Source of the DNA: Armatimonadota bacterium
Lineage (GTDB): Bacteria; Sysuimicrobiota; Sysuimicrobiia; Sysuimicrobiales; Sysuimicrobiaceae
NCBI GenBank assembly: GCA_031432545.1
Contig: JAVKGX010000004.1
Location: 62,001-126,000 of the forward strand
Direction of reading: 5' to 3'
Length of the DNA stretch: 64,000 bases
Shown here: positions 1-7,337 of the stretch, in pieces
How the letters are laid out: every line of letters begins with the position of its first letter
Position numbering within the stretch: position 1 is the first letter of the stretch
Translations under genes and position numbers: made by a program
The notes under the pieces: model-generated
Told to the model about the DNA's origin: nothing
The model's input: the letters and a program-made list of their open reading frames with translations, nothing else
Database searches by the model: none

Positions 1-294
1 GACACCAACAACAACGGGCGGCGGGATCCCAGCGAGCCGGCGGTCGAGGGCGTCATCCTCGTCCTGTGGCCGGGCGAAGAGCGCAGGACCACCGACGAAC
101 GCGGGGCATTCGAGTTCTTCCCCCTACGCCCGGGAGACCACCGAGTGCGGCTGCTTGCGGACTCCCTTCCACCCCACCTGGCCGTCCCGGCGGATGGAGC
201 CGAGTTCACCGTCCGTGTGGCCCCCGGGCAGACCCTCGAGCTGGCGGTGCGGCTCATCCCGAGGACCAGGCCCGTCGTGCCGAGCTTCCCGTAA
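1..294 (+). CDS. C-terminal end of an SdrD-B/carboxypeptidase-regulatory-like surface protein (partial)
   Basis: Frame 1 is open from the window edge to a TAA at 292-294, giving 97 residues with no start, so the gene begins outside the window. The first residues read DTNNNGRRDPSEPAVEGV, the classic opening of an SdrD-B-like domain, in which a calcium-binding DxNxNG loop leads into a beta-sandwich. It continues with a strand pattern typical of this fold (TTDERGAFEFFPLRPGDHRV). Such domains are stalk modules of secreted or surface proteins. No anchor or sorting signal is visible at the C-terminus (ends VPSFP). It converges with the minus-strand secreted-protein gene 6 bases downstream. The domain call is fairly firm; the full protein is unknown. 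Confidence 0.75.
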   Translation, partial: DTNNNGRRDPSEPAVEGVILVLWPGEERRTTDERGAFEFFPLRPGDHRVRLLADSLPPHLAVPADGAEFTVRVAPGQTLELAVRLIPRTRPVVPSFP

Positions 295-300
295 GCCCCG

Positions 301-771
301 CTACATCACCAGGATCACCAGCAGCTGTCGGGCAGCTTCCGAGACGACGGCATCACCCCGTGCCACGTACTCCAGCTCCGCGGTCGTCTGCCGCAAGGCC
401 AGATCCGCGGCGATGCAGGCGCGGACGACCACGTCGTGCGTCCGACCCGTGGTCCTGCCCTGGCCGGAAGCCACCGTAACGAAGTTGCCGGCGAGGGGCG
501 ACCCCCCGACCTGCCAGGAGAGTCCCGGTCCGCCCGTCCGCAGCCGCACGGTCAGTTCGTAGGTCACGTTGCTCCTGACGTGCACGGTCGTCACCAGGGA
601 CCCGCACCGGCGGGCAGGGATGGACAGGTGCTGTGGCGCAGACAGCAGTGTGACCTGGATGCGGGGGAGTACGGTGATGCCTACGGTCTGCGTTCGCCCG
701 GCGCCAGAGACACCGGGTGCGGGGTAGAACAGCGCCACAACCACGACGATCCAGGCAGCGCCGTTTCGCAC
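301..771 (-). CDS. Small secreted protein of unknown function, behind a c-di-GMP riboswitch
   Basis: The 156-residue protein starts with GTG at 771, chosen because a strong GGAGGAG lies 8 bases upstream; a GTG 36 bases earlier (807) has no such site. Residues 1-25 form a signal peptide: a charged RN, a hydrophobic run (AWIVVVVALFY), then a small-residue cleavage region near VSGAG. The mature part is beta-rich with alternating hydrophobic positions and two cysteines about 70 residues apart, as in pilus-subunit or spore-coat-U-like sandwiches. I do not recognise a family with certainty. A cyclic-di-GMP class I aptamer sits about 90 bases upstream on the same strand, so expression is probably tied to c-di-GMP and hence to surface attachment or motility. 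Function is inferred from context only. Confidence 0.7.
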   Translation of the reverse strand: MRNGAAWIVVVVALFYPAPGVSGAGRTQTVGITVLPRIQVTLLSAPQHLSIPARRCGSLVTTVHVRSNVTYELTVRLRTGGPGLSWQVGGSPLAGNFVTVASGQGRTTGRTHDVVVRACIAADLALRQTTAELEYVARGDAVVSEAARQLLVILVM

Positions 772-859
772 GTCTTCCGCTCCTCCGCGCGAGCAGGCGC
801 CCAGCACAGCGGCCCTGCCTCACGACCGAGGAAGCAGGGCCACACATGGACCCTCGCTT

Positions 860-948
860 CGGCAGCCCGGCGACCGTGGCCCCGATGGGGCTGTAGGCCC
901 GTGGCTTTGCGTCCCCGGGTTTCCCTGGGTTTGCCCTTTCGGTCGAGC
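860..948 (-). promoter_or_regulatory. Cyclic-di-GMP class I (GEMM) riboswitch aptamer
   Basis: On the minus strand the sequence carries the hallmark GEMM-I blocks in order: AAAGGGCAAACC, a GAAA tetraloop hairpin closed by CCC/GGG pairs, GGGACGCAAAGCC, then GGGCCTACAGCC leading into a second GC-rich arm. These match the P2 stem with GNRA loop, the conserved GGACGCAAAGCC ligand pocket and the P3 arm of GEMM-I. Downstream, 812-818 pairs with 834-840 (GCCCTGC/GCAGGGC, with an inner CTC/GAG). This hairpin may be the expression platform. It precedes the secreted-protein gene starting at 771. Exact ends are approximate. Confidence 0.88.
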
Positions 949-1005
949 GCTATTCGGTTTTCACCCACTCTCTAATGCAAGAAGCGTGCCACGCCACAGA
1001 CACCT

Positions 1006-1566
1006 CTACCGGACGCGTTCCAGGTACTGACCCGTGCGGGTGTCCACGCGGATCTTCTCGCCCTGGCCCACGAACAGGGGAACATGGACCACCGCCCCGG
1101 TCTCCAGTTTTGCGGGCTTGCTGCCGCCCGACACCGTGTCGCCGCGCACGCCCGGAGAGGTCTCGACCACGGTGAGCTCGACGCTGTTGGGCAGCTCCAC
1201 TTCCAGTGGTCTGCCCTCGTGGAAGACCACCTCGACCGTCATCCCGTCCTTGAGGAAGCGCCTGCCGTCGCCGACGACCTCGGCGGGCAGCGTGATCTGC
1301 TCGTAGGTCTCGTTGTCCATGAAGTGGTAGGCCTCGCCGTCGTGGTATAGGTACTGCATCTCCTTCGTCTCGAGATAGGCGCGGGGCACGCGCTCACCGG
1401 CGTTGAACTTCCGCTCCACGATCGCACCCGTGCGCATGTTCCGGATCTTCGCCCGTACGTACGCCGACCCGCGGCCGATCTTGACGTGCTGCGATTCCAC
1501 GACGGTGTACAGCTCACCGTCCAGTTCGATGTGCACACCGGGCCGAAAGTCGTTGCTGGAGATCAT
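1006..1566 (-). CDS. efp: Translation elongation factor P
   Basis: EF-P binds ribosomes stalled at polyproline stretches and helps peptide-bond formation. The 186-residue length is typical. The ATG at 1566 was chosen over an upstream in-frame start because the KOW-like N-terminal domain begins there (ISSNDFRPGVHIELDGELY) and a GGGAGGA lies 9-10 bases upstream. Three beta-barrel domains follow, ending in the family-typical GEKIRVDTRTGQYLERV. The tip of the first domain reads KIGRGSAY, with Arg32 where E. coli and Bacillus carry a modified Lys. Arg at this site is known in the rhamnosylated (EarP) type and in unmodified forms. No modification enzyme is visible nearby. It is the last gene of the minus-strand run that includes the pilus genes, but it may have its own promoter. 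Confidence 0.97.
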   Translation of the reverse strand: MISSNDFRPGVHIELDGELYTVVESQHVKIGRGSAYVRAKIRNMRTGAIVERKFNAGERVPRAYLETKEMQYLYHDGEAYHFMDNETYEQITLPAEVVGDGRRFLKDGMTVEVVFHEGRPLEVELPNSVELTVVETSPGVRGDTVSGGSKPAKLETGAVVHVPLFVGQGEKIRVDTRTGQYLERVR

Positions 1567-1618
1567 CCTGCCGTGTCCTCCCGCTCGTTCCACATCGTTC
1601 TGCCCGCGCGATGGCACC

Positions 1619-1627
1619 ATCGTACCA
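1619..1627 (-). promoter_or_regulatory. Candidate extended -10 promoter for efp
   Basis: The minus strand reads TGG-TACGAT, an extended -10 (TGn plus 4 of 6 TATAAT positions), about 52 bases before the efp ATG. No good -35 is visible, which is usual for extended -10 promoters. The same TGG-TACnAT form occurs before rpsT at 23243. A 7-bp inverted repeat (CCCGCAC/GTGCGGG, 1637-1643 and 1654-1660) lies just upstream and could end the preceding transcript, but it lacks a U-tract. Confidence 0.4.
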
Positions 1628-1710
1628 TCGACCGACCCCGCACGTAGATGGGGGTGCGGGCAATGGACCGCTGAAGACCCTCGGCCTGCACCTGATGGCT
1701 GATGGGGCCG

Positions 1711-2607
1711 CTAAGACGAGACGATGGCCACGTCGCCGCCCATCTGCTCGGCCAGTGCCAGCGCCTGCTCCGCCTTCTGCAGCAGGGGTCCCGGCTCGTC
1801 CGCGTGCTCGGGACAGGCCGCCACCCCCGCGCTGATCTGCGGCGCGAGCCCGCCCTGGTGCATTTCGGCGCGCGCCGCCAGGTCCTCGCGAAGGCGCTCG
1901 ACGACGAGCATCCCCGATGCGCCGTCCGTCTCCGGCAACAGCACCGCGATGCGATCCGCGGCCAGGCGGCACTTCGCGTCGACCGAGCGGGTGGACTCCT
2001 TGAGGACCTGCGCCACCTGCTCGACGGCGGCCTCCGCGCCCTGCGGGCCGTGCTGGGATGCCAGTTCCTCGTAGTTGTCTACCTTCAGCAGAGCCAGGCA
2101 CAGCGGACGGCCGTAGCGCACCGATCGCCGGACCTCGATGGGCAGGACGATCCGGAAGTACGACTCGTTGAACAGATCCGTTGCCCAGTCCTTGAGCGTG
2201 GTGTCGTCCGGAGCCCGTGCGGGCTCCGGCACCGTCCCCTCCCTCTCGGGGATCCGCCTCGCCGCGTCGTGCCACGACACGATGTCCATGGCCGCCCGGT
2301 CGAACTCCCCCGAAAGCGCCGCGGTCTCCTCCGCGGTCAGGTCCGACAGCACGCTCAGCACCGCACCGCGGAACGCCAGGAGGAGTTCGAGGCGGTCCGC
2401 GGCCGGCGCCCCCGACGTGGTGCGCTGCAGGTCCGACCTCACGAACGCGCGCACCGCATCCCGCTCCCCGCGCAGCGCCCGCTCGACGCCGTCGAGCAGC
2501 TCGCGACCCCACCTCTGCAGCGCCTGCGCCGACCGCGGCTTGGAGCCCCCGGTCTGGACAGCCTGCAACCAGGTCTCGAGGATCCGCTCCCGGTCGGTGT
2601 GCCTCAT
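1711..2607 (-). CDS. RsbRD-type N-terminal domain fused to a degenerate GGDEF domain
   Basis: The 298-residue protein starts with ATG at 2607 (RHTDRERILETW). Residues 1-130 are helical and resemble the RsbRD N-terminal sensory domain, which is often seen before GGDEF modules. Residues 150-298 follow the diguanylate cyclase fold (RYGRPLCLALLKVDNYEEL, then RLAADRIAVLLP, then ISAGVAACPEHAD). The signature GG(D/E)EF is replaced by AADRI, so both glycines and the catalytic Glu are gone, and c-di-GMP synthesis is unlikely. It may act as a binding or scaffold protein. It lies between pilD and efp, 19 bases downstream of pilD, hinting at pilus control. A c-di-GMP riboswitch is 800 bases away. The GGDEF relation is good; the N-terminal domain call is moderate. 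Confidence 0.75.
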   Translation of the reverse strand: MRHTDRERILETWLQAVQTGGSKPRSAQALQRWGRELLDGVERALRGERDAVRAFVRSDLQRTTSGAPAADRLELLLAFRGAVLSVLSDLTAEETAALSGEFDRAAMDIVSWHDAARRIPEREGTVPEPARAPDDTTLKDWATDLFNESYFRIVLPIEVRRSVRYGRPLCLALLKVDNYEELASQHGPQGAEAAVEQVAQVLKESTRSVDAKCRLAADRIAVLLPETDGASGMLVVERLREDLAARAEMHQGGLAPQISAGVAACPEHADEPGPLLQKAEQALALAEQMGGDVAIVSS

Positions 2608-2626
2608 GCGGCCTCCGCTGCGTCCC

Positions 2627-3376
2627 TCACAATCCGAAGGCGCCCAGATACCATCGGAGGAGTTGTCGTCCCCATTCCATCGCCACAAACCCCCCGACCG
2701 CAAGCGCCGGTCCGAAGGGGATGTGGTCCTTGCGCTTCTTGATGCCGGTGGCCAGCAGCACGAGCGCGACCAACCCACCGATCAGCACACCCGCGAACAG
2801 GCCCACCCCGATCAGCGGCCAGCCCAGGAACGTGCCCATCATCGCCGCGAGCTTGACGTCTCCCCCGCCCATGCCTCCGCGGCTTGCCATCGCGATCAGC
2901 AACAACACGCCACCGGCACCCAGGCCCGCCGCCGCACCGGCCGCCATCCCCCAGGGTCCGTCGCGCAACCCGGAGAGCACCAGGCCCAGCGCCATACCCG
3001 GCAGCGTGATGCGGTCCGGGATGATCTTGTGCTCGAGGTCGATGAAAAACACCGCGACCAGCAGCACCCCGAAGACCGCACACGCCGCCCCCTCCCAGGT
3101 CAGCGCATGCCGCCAGGCGCAGTAGGCGAACAACCCGGCGACGAGGATCTCGACTACCAGGTAGCGAGGCGAGATCCGCGCGTCGCACGTCCGGCACCGC
3201 CCGCGCAGGGCGAGGAAACTCAAGATCGGAACGTTCTCCCACCACTCCAGCCGGCGGCCGCACGACCGGCACCTCGATCCCGGCAGGATCACCGACTCCC
3301 CTCGGGGGAGGCGGTGGATCAGGACGTTTGTAAAGGAGCCGAAGATGGCGCCGAAGACGAATGCCAACCCGGTCAT
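2627..3376 (-). CDS. pilD: Type IV prepilin peptidase / N-methyltransferase
   Basis: This inner-membrane aspartic protease cuts prepilin leaders before the conserved hydrophobic helix and methylates the new N-terminus. The 249-residue protein begins with a hydrophobic helix (TGLAFVFGAIFGSFTNVLIH), followed by a cytoplasmic zinc loop with two CxxC pairs (CRSC and CRTC). The two catalytic aspartates are in the expected places: FIDLEHKIIPD and GGGDVKLAAMMG, the latter being the GxGD motif. Six to eight membrane segments are apparent. ATG 3376 matches the normal family N-terminus; upstream codons in frame are low-complexity and were rejected. It works on the minor pilins encoded at 9177-12857 in the same gene run. 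Confidence 0.96.
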   Translation of the reverse strand: MTGLAFVFGAIFGSFTNVLIHRLPRGESVILPGSRCRSCGRRLEWWENVPILSFLALRGRCRTCDARISPRYLVVEILVAGLFAYCAWRHALTWEGAACAVFGVLLVAVFFIDLEHKIIPDRITLPGMALGLVLSGLRDGPWGMAAGAAAGLGAGGVLLLIAMASRGGMGGGDVKLAAMMGTFLGWPLIGVGLFAGVLIGGLVALVLLATGIKKRKDHIPFGPALAVGGFVAMEWGRQLLRWYLGAFGL

Positions 3377-3474
3377 ATCAGCACCGGTCCCGCAATGCCG
3401 GCGGCGCCGATCCTTGAAAGCCCCTTGCCCCCTCCGTCGTCGGAGCAGAGAGGGTGACGCGGGCGGAGCGCAGG

Positions 3475-4167
3475 TCAGGGGGGCGCACAGGGTCCCGTCG
3501 CCGGACGGTGGCCCAGGGCGATCGCCTCCCATTTGATGAGGAAGAACGCGGCGCGCTCGATCCGCGGAAGCTGCGGGCAGCTCAGCCTGTAGATCAATCC
3601 GGTCGCGAGGTCCACCACCACGAAGTAGTCCGAGGCCCTAAACCTCGGGTCGGCCAGTGCCGGGAACGGCGGCGGCGTCGGGACTGCACCCGGCACCTGG
3701 ACCGCCGGAACCAGCGGAGGGGGCGGCACCGCGCCCGCCCGGGCCAGCACCGCGAAGTCCTTGCTCAGCTCCATCAGTTTGGGCAGCAGCGCTTCGGCTG
3801 CGTCCCAGTCGCCCCGCGACTGGTAGAGATTGTAAAGCGCAAGGTACGCGTCCACGTGCTTTTCGTCCGCGGCGATCGCCGCCCGGAACTCCGACTCCGC
3901 CGTGCGGTGGTAGTCCGCGCCGTAGGCGATGCTCCCCACCCGCCACAGACGCCACGTCCAGTAGTACGCGTATCCGAGCCGGAACCGCGCGTCCGCATTG
4001 CGCGGGTTCGCCTGGGCCGCCGCGCGCAGCGGGGCTACGGCCTGGACGAACGCCGCATCGTTCGGGTAGGTCGCCGAGAGGTCGAAGGCAAGCGCCGTCC
4101 CGGCCAGCGCAATCGCCACCAGGGTTACCGCCCCCGGTATCGCCCACGCCCACCCGTGCGGTCTCAC
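3475..4167 (-). CDS. Exported TPR-containing protein
   Basis: The 230-residue protein starts at ATG 4167. An N-terminal signal or anchor (AWAIPGAVTLVAIALAGTALAF, residues 7-28) is followed by tetratricopeptide-like helices: NPRNADARFRLGYAYYW, YHRTAESEFRAAIAADEKHVDAYLALYNLY and GDWDAAEALLPKLMEL. A Pro-rich linker (PPPPLVPAVQVPG) leads to a C-terminal patch of about 60 residues without a recognised family. Position between pilQ and pilD suggests a periplasmic or membrane-bound pilus assembly helper, possibly a pilotin-like role, but that is inference. The stop lies about 100 bases before pilD. Confidence 0.75.
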   Translation of the reverse strand: MRPHGWAWAIPGAVTLVAIALAGTALAFDLSATYPNDAAFVQAVAPLRAAAQANPRNADARFRLGYAYYWTWRLWRVGSIAYGADYHRTAESEFRAAIAADEKHVDAYLALYNLYQSRGDWDAAEALLPKLMELSKDFAVLARAGAVPPPPLVPAVQVPGAVPTPPPFPALADPRFRASDYFVVVDLATGLIYRLSCPQLPRIERAAFFLIKWEAIALGHRPATGPCAPP

Positions 4168-4198
4168 GTCTCCCTCCGGCTTCGCCGACCCCGACGAC

Positions 4199-6130
4199 TC
4201 AGGTCCTGGGTTCCGTCAGCTTGGGCAGCACCCGCGGCGTGATGATGAACACGACTTCCCGGTTGCTGCGCTCGGTGATCTCCCGGCGGAACAGCCAGCC
4301 GATGATCGGGATGTCTCCCAGGATCGGCACCTTGACCACCCGGTGCCTCTCCTCGTTGCGGATCAGTCCGCCGATCACGATCGGCGTGCCGTCCTTGACG
4401 GTCAGAGTACTGGTCGCCTGGCGTGTGGTCTTCCCGACCGCGTTTCCGACCACGACCAGCGAACCGACTTCGGCCAAGATCCGCGTCGTGACAAACCCGT
4501 CCGGGTTGATCTTCGGCGTGATGTTCAGCTTCACGCCCGCGTCGATCGTCTGGATGATCGGTCGCCCTTGCTCGTCGAATCCCGTCACCACGGGGATCTG
4601 ATCGCCGACGAACGTCTGAGCCGCCTGGCCGTCGCGCGTGACGATGCGCGGATTCGCCAGCACTCGTCCTCTCCCATCGCTCACCAGCAGCCGCAGCGCG
4701 GCAAAGAAATCGATCGTGGCCCCGATGTAAGGAGCCGTGAAGACCTGGCCAACCACGTTCCAGTCGAAGCCGAGATCCTTTAGCTGGTCGAGGTTAATGT
4801 CAACGACCGTCGCCTCGACGAGCAGTTGCTGGATCGGTACGTCCACGATCGCCAGCAGCTGCTGGATGCGCTGGTGGTCACCCTCGGTCGCCGTGACGAT
4901 CAGCGCGTTGTTCGGGTAGTCGATGCTGATCTGCGGGGTCGACGGCCGGAGCTGCTCGGTGAGCAGGGTGCGGATCTCCGCCAGCGGATCGCGTGCCGGC
5001 TGGCCTGACTCACCGCGGTTGATGTCGGCGGCGAGCCACTTCAACGGATACACGCGTGTGGAGAGCGCGACGACCGGGATCTGCACGTCGAGCTGAGCGA
5101 TGATGCCGGCGATCAGCTGGTGCTGTTCGCGCGTCGCGACCACGATTAGCGTGTTCGTGCGCTCGTCGACCACGATCGGCGTCCTCTCCACTACCTGCGC
5201 GGTGGTCACGACCTGGACCTGGCCGGCTGGGCCGATCTGCTGCTGCTGAGCCGGTCGGATTCGGCCGAAGACGAGGGCTTCGACGCGATCCCTCACGTCG
5301 GCGGCGCGCGCGTGGCGCAACCGATAGTATCGGATCTCGACCTGCTGCTCCGCGATCCGATCCGCCGGCCCAACCACGATGCTCCGGCCCACCCGGGCCC
5401 ACGCCAGTCCAAGTGGTCGTGTCAAGAGGTCCAGCGCTTCCTCCAGCGTCACGCCGACGAGCCTGATCGTGACGCGCCGATCCGCAGCTTCCGGCGCCAC
5501 CACGATGTTGAGGTTCGACAGGCGCGCCAACGCAGCCAGGACGTCGGACATCTTCGCGTCCCGGAATTCCAGTGTGAACCGCCGCGTGGGTACGGGGGTT
5601 GCCTGAGCGGCGGGCTGCGCTTGGGCGACGGGCTGGGTCTGCCCCATGGGCGCGCCGGCTTGGGCGGACGCGGCCGGGTGGGAGGCGCCTGTCGCCGGAC
5701 TCAAGACCGCGACGACCACCGCCCGGTTTCCGTCCGCGGTTTGCACCGTGTACGACCGGCTGACGCTGAGTTCCACGACCACGCGGACCGTGGTCTCGTT
5801 GAACTGCCCGACGCGGACGCGGGCCACATCGCCCTTCCGGTAAGCGAGTTCTCCGGCCGAAAAGCCCAGTCGGGCCCCGAGGATGTCGACGACGACCATC
5901 GTGTCGGGTTTCCCGGACCAGTCGGCCAGCCGGTAGCGGACCGCGCCCGTGGCCAGGATCGCGATCTGCACCTTGCCGACGAACTCCTTCACCGTGACGT
6001 CCGTGACGGTCACGAGCGCTGCAGCCGCGGGCTGTGCCGGGATCACGAGCACCGCCGCGAGCAGGCCCGCCGCGGCCGCAACCGCCAGGCGACCCGGAGT
6101 ACGGCTTGCACGTGCGCGGCGCCTGTTCAT
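4199..6130 (-). CDS. pilQ: Type IV pilus secretin
   Basis: Secretins form the outer-membrane ring through which the pilus passes. The 643-residue protein has a signal peptide (residues 1-38, ending PAAAA). An AMIN domain at about 40-140 (VTVKEFVGKVQIAILATG) binds peptidoglycan. An Ala/Gln/Pro-rich linker is followed by an STN-like N domain at about 185-255, two NolW-type repeats (about 260-345 and 350-430), and the secretin core to about 635 with VLANPRIVTRDGQAA and VPILGDIPIIGWLFR, the family fingerprint near the C-terminus. Its start overlaps the end of the PilP-like gene by four bases (ATGA). An AMIN secretin in this otherwise Bacillota-like context is the best sign of a diderm envelope. 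Confidence 0.95.
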   Translation of the reverse strand: MNRRRARASRTPGRLAVAAAAGLLAAVLVIPAQPAAAALVTVTDVTVKEFVGKVQIAILATGAVRYRLADWSGKPDTMVVVDILGARLGFSAGELAYRKGDVARVRVGQFNETTVRVVVELSVSRSYTVQTADGNRAVVVAVLSPATGASHPAASAQAGAPMGQTQPVAQAQPAAQATPVPTRRFTLEFRDAKMSDVLAALARLSNLNIVVAPEAADRRVTIRLVGVTLEEALDLLTRPLGLAWARVGRSIVVGPADRIAEQQVEIRYYRLRHARAADVRDRVEALVFGRIRPAQQQQIGPAGQVQVVTTAQVVERTPIVVDERTNTLIVVATREQHQLIAGIIAQLDVQIPVVALSTRVYPLKWLAADINRGESGQPARDPLAEIRTLLTEQLRPSTPQISIDYPNNALIVTATEGDHQRIQQLLAIVDVPIQQLLVEATVVDINLDQLKDLGFDWNVVGQVFTAPYIGATIDFFAALRLLVSDGRGRVLANPRIVTRDGQAAQTFVGDQIPVVTGFDEQGRPIIQTIDAGVKLNITPKINPDGFVTTRILAEVGSLVVVGNAVGKTTRQATSTLTVKDGTPIVIGGLIRNEERHRVVKVPILGDIPIIGWLFRREITERSNREVVFIITPRVLPKLTEPRT

Positions 6131-6744
6131 CGCTCCTCCCCACCTCCCAGCTCCAGCTCCAACCGTGTCTCCCCCTGCCGCAGCACTACTCTCTGCGCCG
6201 TGATCTCGATGACCCTGAAGCCTTCCACGATGTCTCCGACCTTGACGATGTAGGTCGTTCCACCGATGTCCAAGATCGCCATCCGCTCGCCGTCCTGGAT
6301 CAACACCCCCGCCACCCGAGCCGGCGGCCGCGGCGGTCCCGGGGTCGCGGCCAGGCCGGGCCCGGTTCCGGTGGGCACCCCGGGCGCCGGGGGCCCAGGG
6401 AAGAACGGCGGAGGCACGGCCGGAGGCGGCGGCGCAGCCGGCCGCGGCGCCGCCGCGGCCTGCGGTGGCACCACCAGCGGCACAAACGGGTTGCCGCGGC
6501 CCACCGCCCTCGCTGGCAGTTCCACGCCTGCCTGGACCCCGGACGGGGGCTGCGGGGTCGACGTCGCCTCTGCGACCGGCGGCGCCGGCGTGGCGGCGAC
6601 CGGGGGGGGCGGTTGCGGCGGTCCGCCCGTCGGTGGAGGAGCCAGCACCCGCGTGTAGAGGTAGTAGCCGACCAGCACCGCCAGGATCACCAGCAGGTAA
6701 GGCATAACCCGGCTCTGCTGCTGTCTTGGTGGGCGGGCACTCAT
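6127..6744 (-). CDS. pilP: PilP/GspC-like pilus assembly protein
   Basis: The 205-residue protein has one transmembrane helix (VMPYLLVILAVLVGYYLYT, residues 13-31), then a long Pro/Ala-rich stretch of about 100 residues (PPPPAVPPPFFPGPPAPG), then a compact beta domain at about 140-200 (VAGVLIQDGERMAILDIGG and DIVEGFRVIEITAQRVVLR). This is the HR/PDZ-less fold of PilP and GspC that links the PilN-PilO inner-membrane complex to the secretin. Here it is anchored by a helix rather than being a lipoprotein. It overlaps pilQ by four bases and ends the PilMNOP chain. The role is inferred from fold and position; the family name is moderate. Confidence 0.8.
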   Translation of the reverse strand: MSARPPRQQQSRVMPYLLVILAVLVGYYLYTRVLAPPPTGGPPQPPPPVAATPAPPVAEATSTPQPPSGVQAGVELPARAVGRGNPFVPLVVPPQAAAAPRPAAPPPPAVPPPFFPGPPAPGVPTGTGPGLAATPGPPRPPARVAGVLIQDGERMAILDIGGTTYIVKVGDIVEGFRVIEITAQRVVLRQGETRLELELGGGEER

Positions 6745-7337
6745 CGGCTCACCGCCTCAGGAAGCACATAGGTCGTCGCACGCACCGTCAACGCCAGCAG
6801 TTGCCCCGCCGGGACCCCCTGGGCTGCCGTCGGCGTGACCCTTACGTCCGACAGCACGAGCAACCGGGGGAAGTCCTGCAGGCGCTCCAGGAAGTCAACG
6901 AGCGCCGCGTAATTCCCCTCGGCTCCCAGTTCGACGCTGAACGTCTGATACTGGATCTGTTCGGGCTGCTGTCGCTGCCCCGCCGGTGCCGTACCGGTCT
7001 GCAGAGGACCCGGGCGGATCAGGGTGATCGTCGCCTGCGACTCCCGGACCGTTTGCTCCAACTGGACCAAAAGAGTGGGGATCTCGCGGGCGGACGGCAG
7101 TTTGGTCTCGAGTTCTGCGACCCGGGCCCGGGTCTCGTTGAACTCCCGCTCCACCTCGGGCCCCTCCGCCACGAGGGCTTCCAGGCGCTGGCGCTCGGAG
7201 GCGACCCGCTCGAGTTCGGCTTCCAGCCGACGCGCTTCGGCCTGCTGCGGCTGGTAGAAGAAAAAGTAAAAGCCCGCGACCATCGCGATCACGATGACCG
7301 CGAACACCAAGAACCACTCGCGCGGCCGCAGGGTCAT
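6741..7337 (-). CDS. pilO: Type IV pilus inner-membrane protein PilO
   Basis: The 198-residue protein starts at ATG 7337, which overlaps the pilN stop as ATGA. A single membrane helix at residues 9-27 (FLVFAVIVIAMVAGFYFFF) is followed by a coiled coil at about 30-75 (QAEARRLEAELERVASERQ) and a ferredoxin-like C-terminal domain at 100-190 (FSVELGAEGNYAALVDFLERL). The last phrase is the PilO hallmark. PilO pairs with PilN in the periplasm and transmits the alignment complex to PilP and the secretin. The upstream in-frame extension seen from 7586 is not credible because it crosses pilN. Confidence 0.92.
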   Translation of the reverse strand: MTLRPREWFLVFAVIVIAMVAGFYFFFYQPQQAEARRLEAELERVASERQRLEALVAEGPEVEREFNETRARVAELETKLPSAREIPTLLVQLEQTVRESQATITLIRPGPLQTGTAPAGQRQQPEQIQYQTFSVELGAEGNYAALVDFLERLQDFPRLLVLSDVRVTPTAAQGVPAGQLLALTVRATTYVLPEAVSR

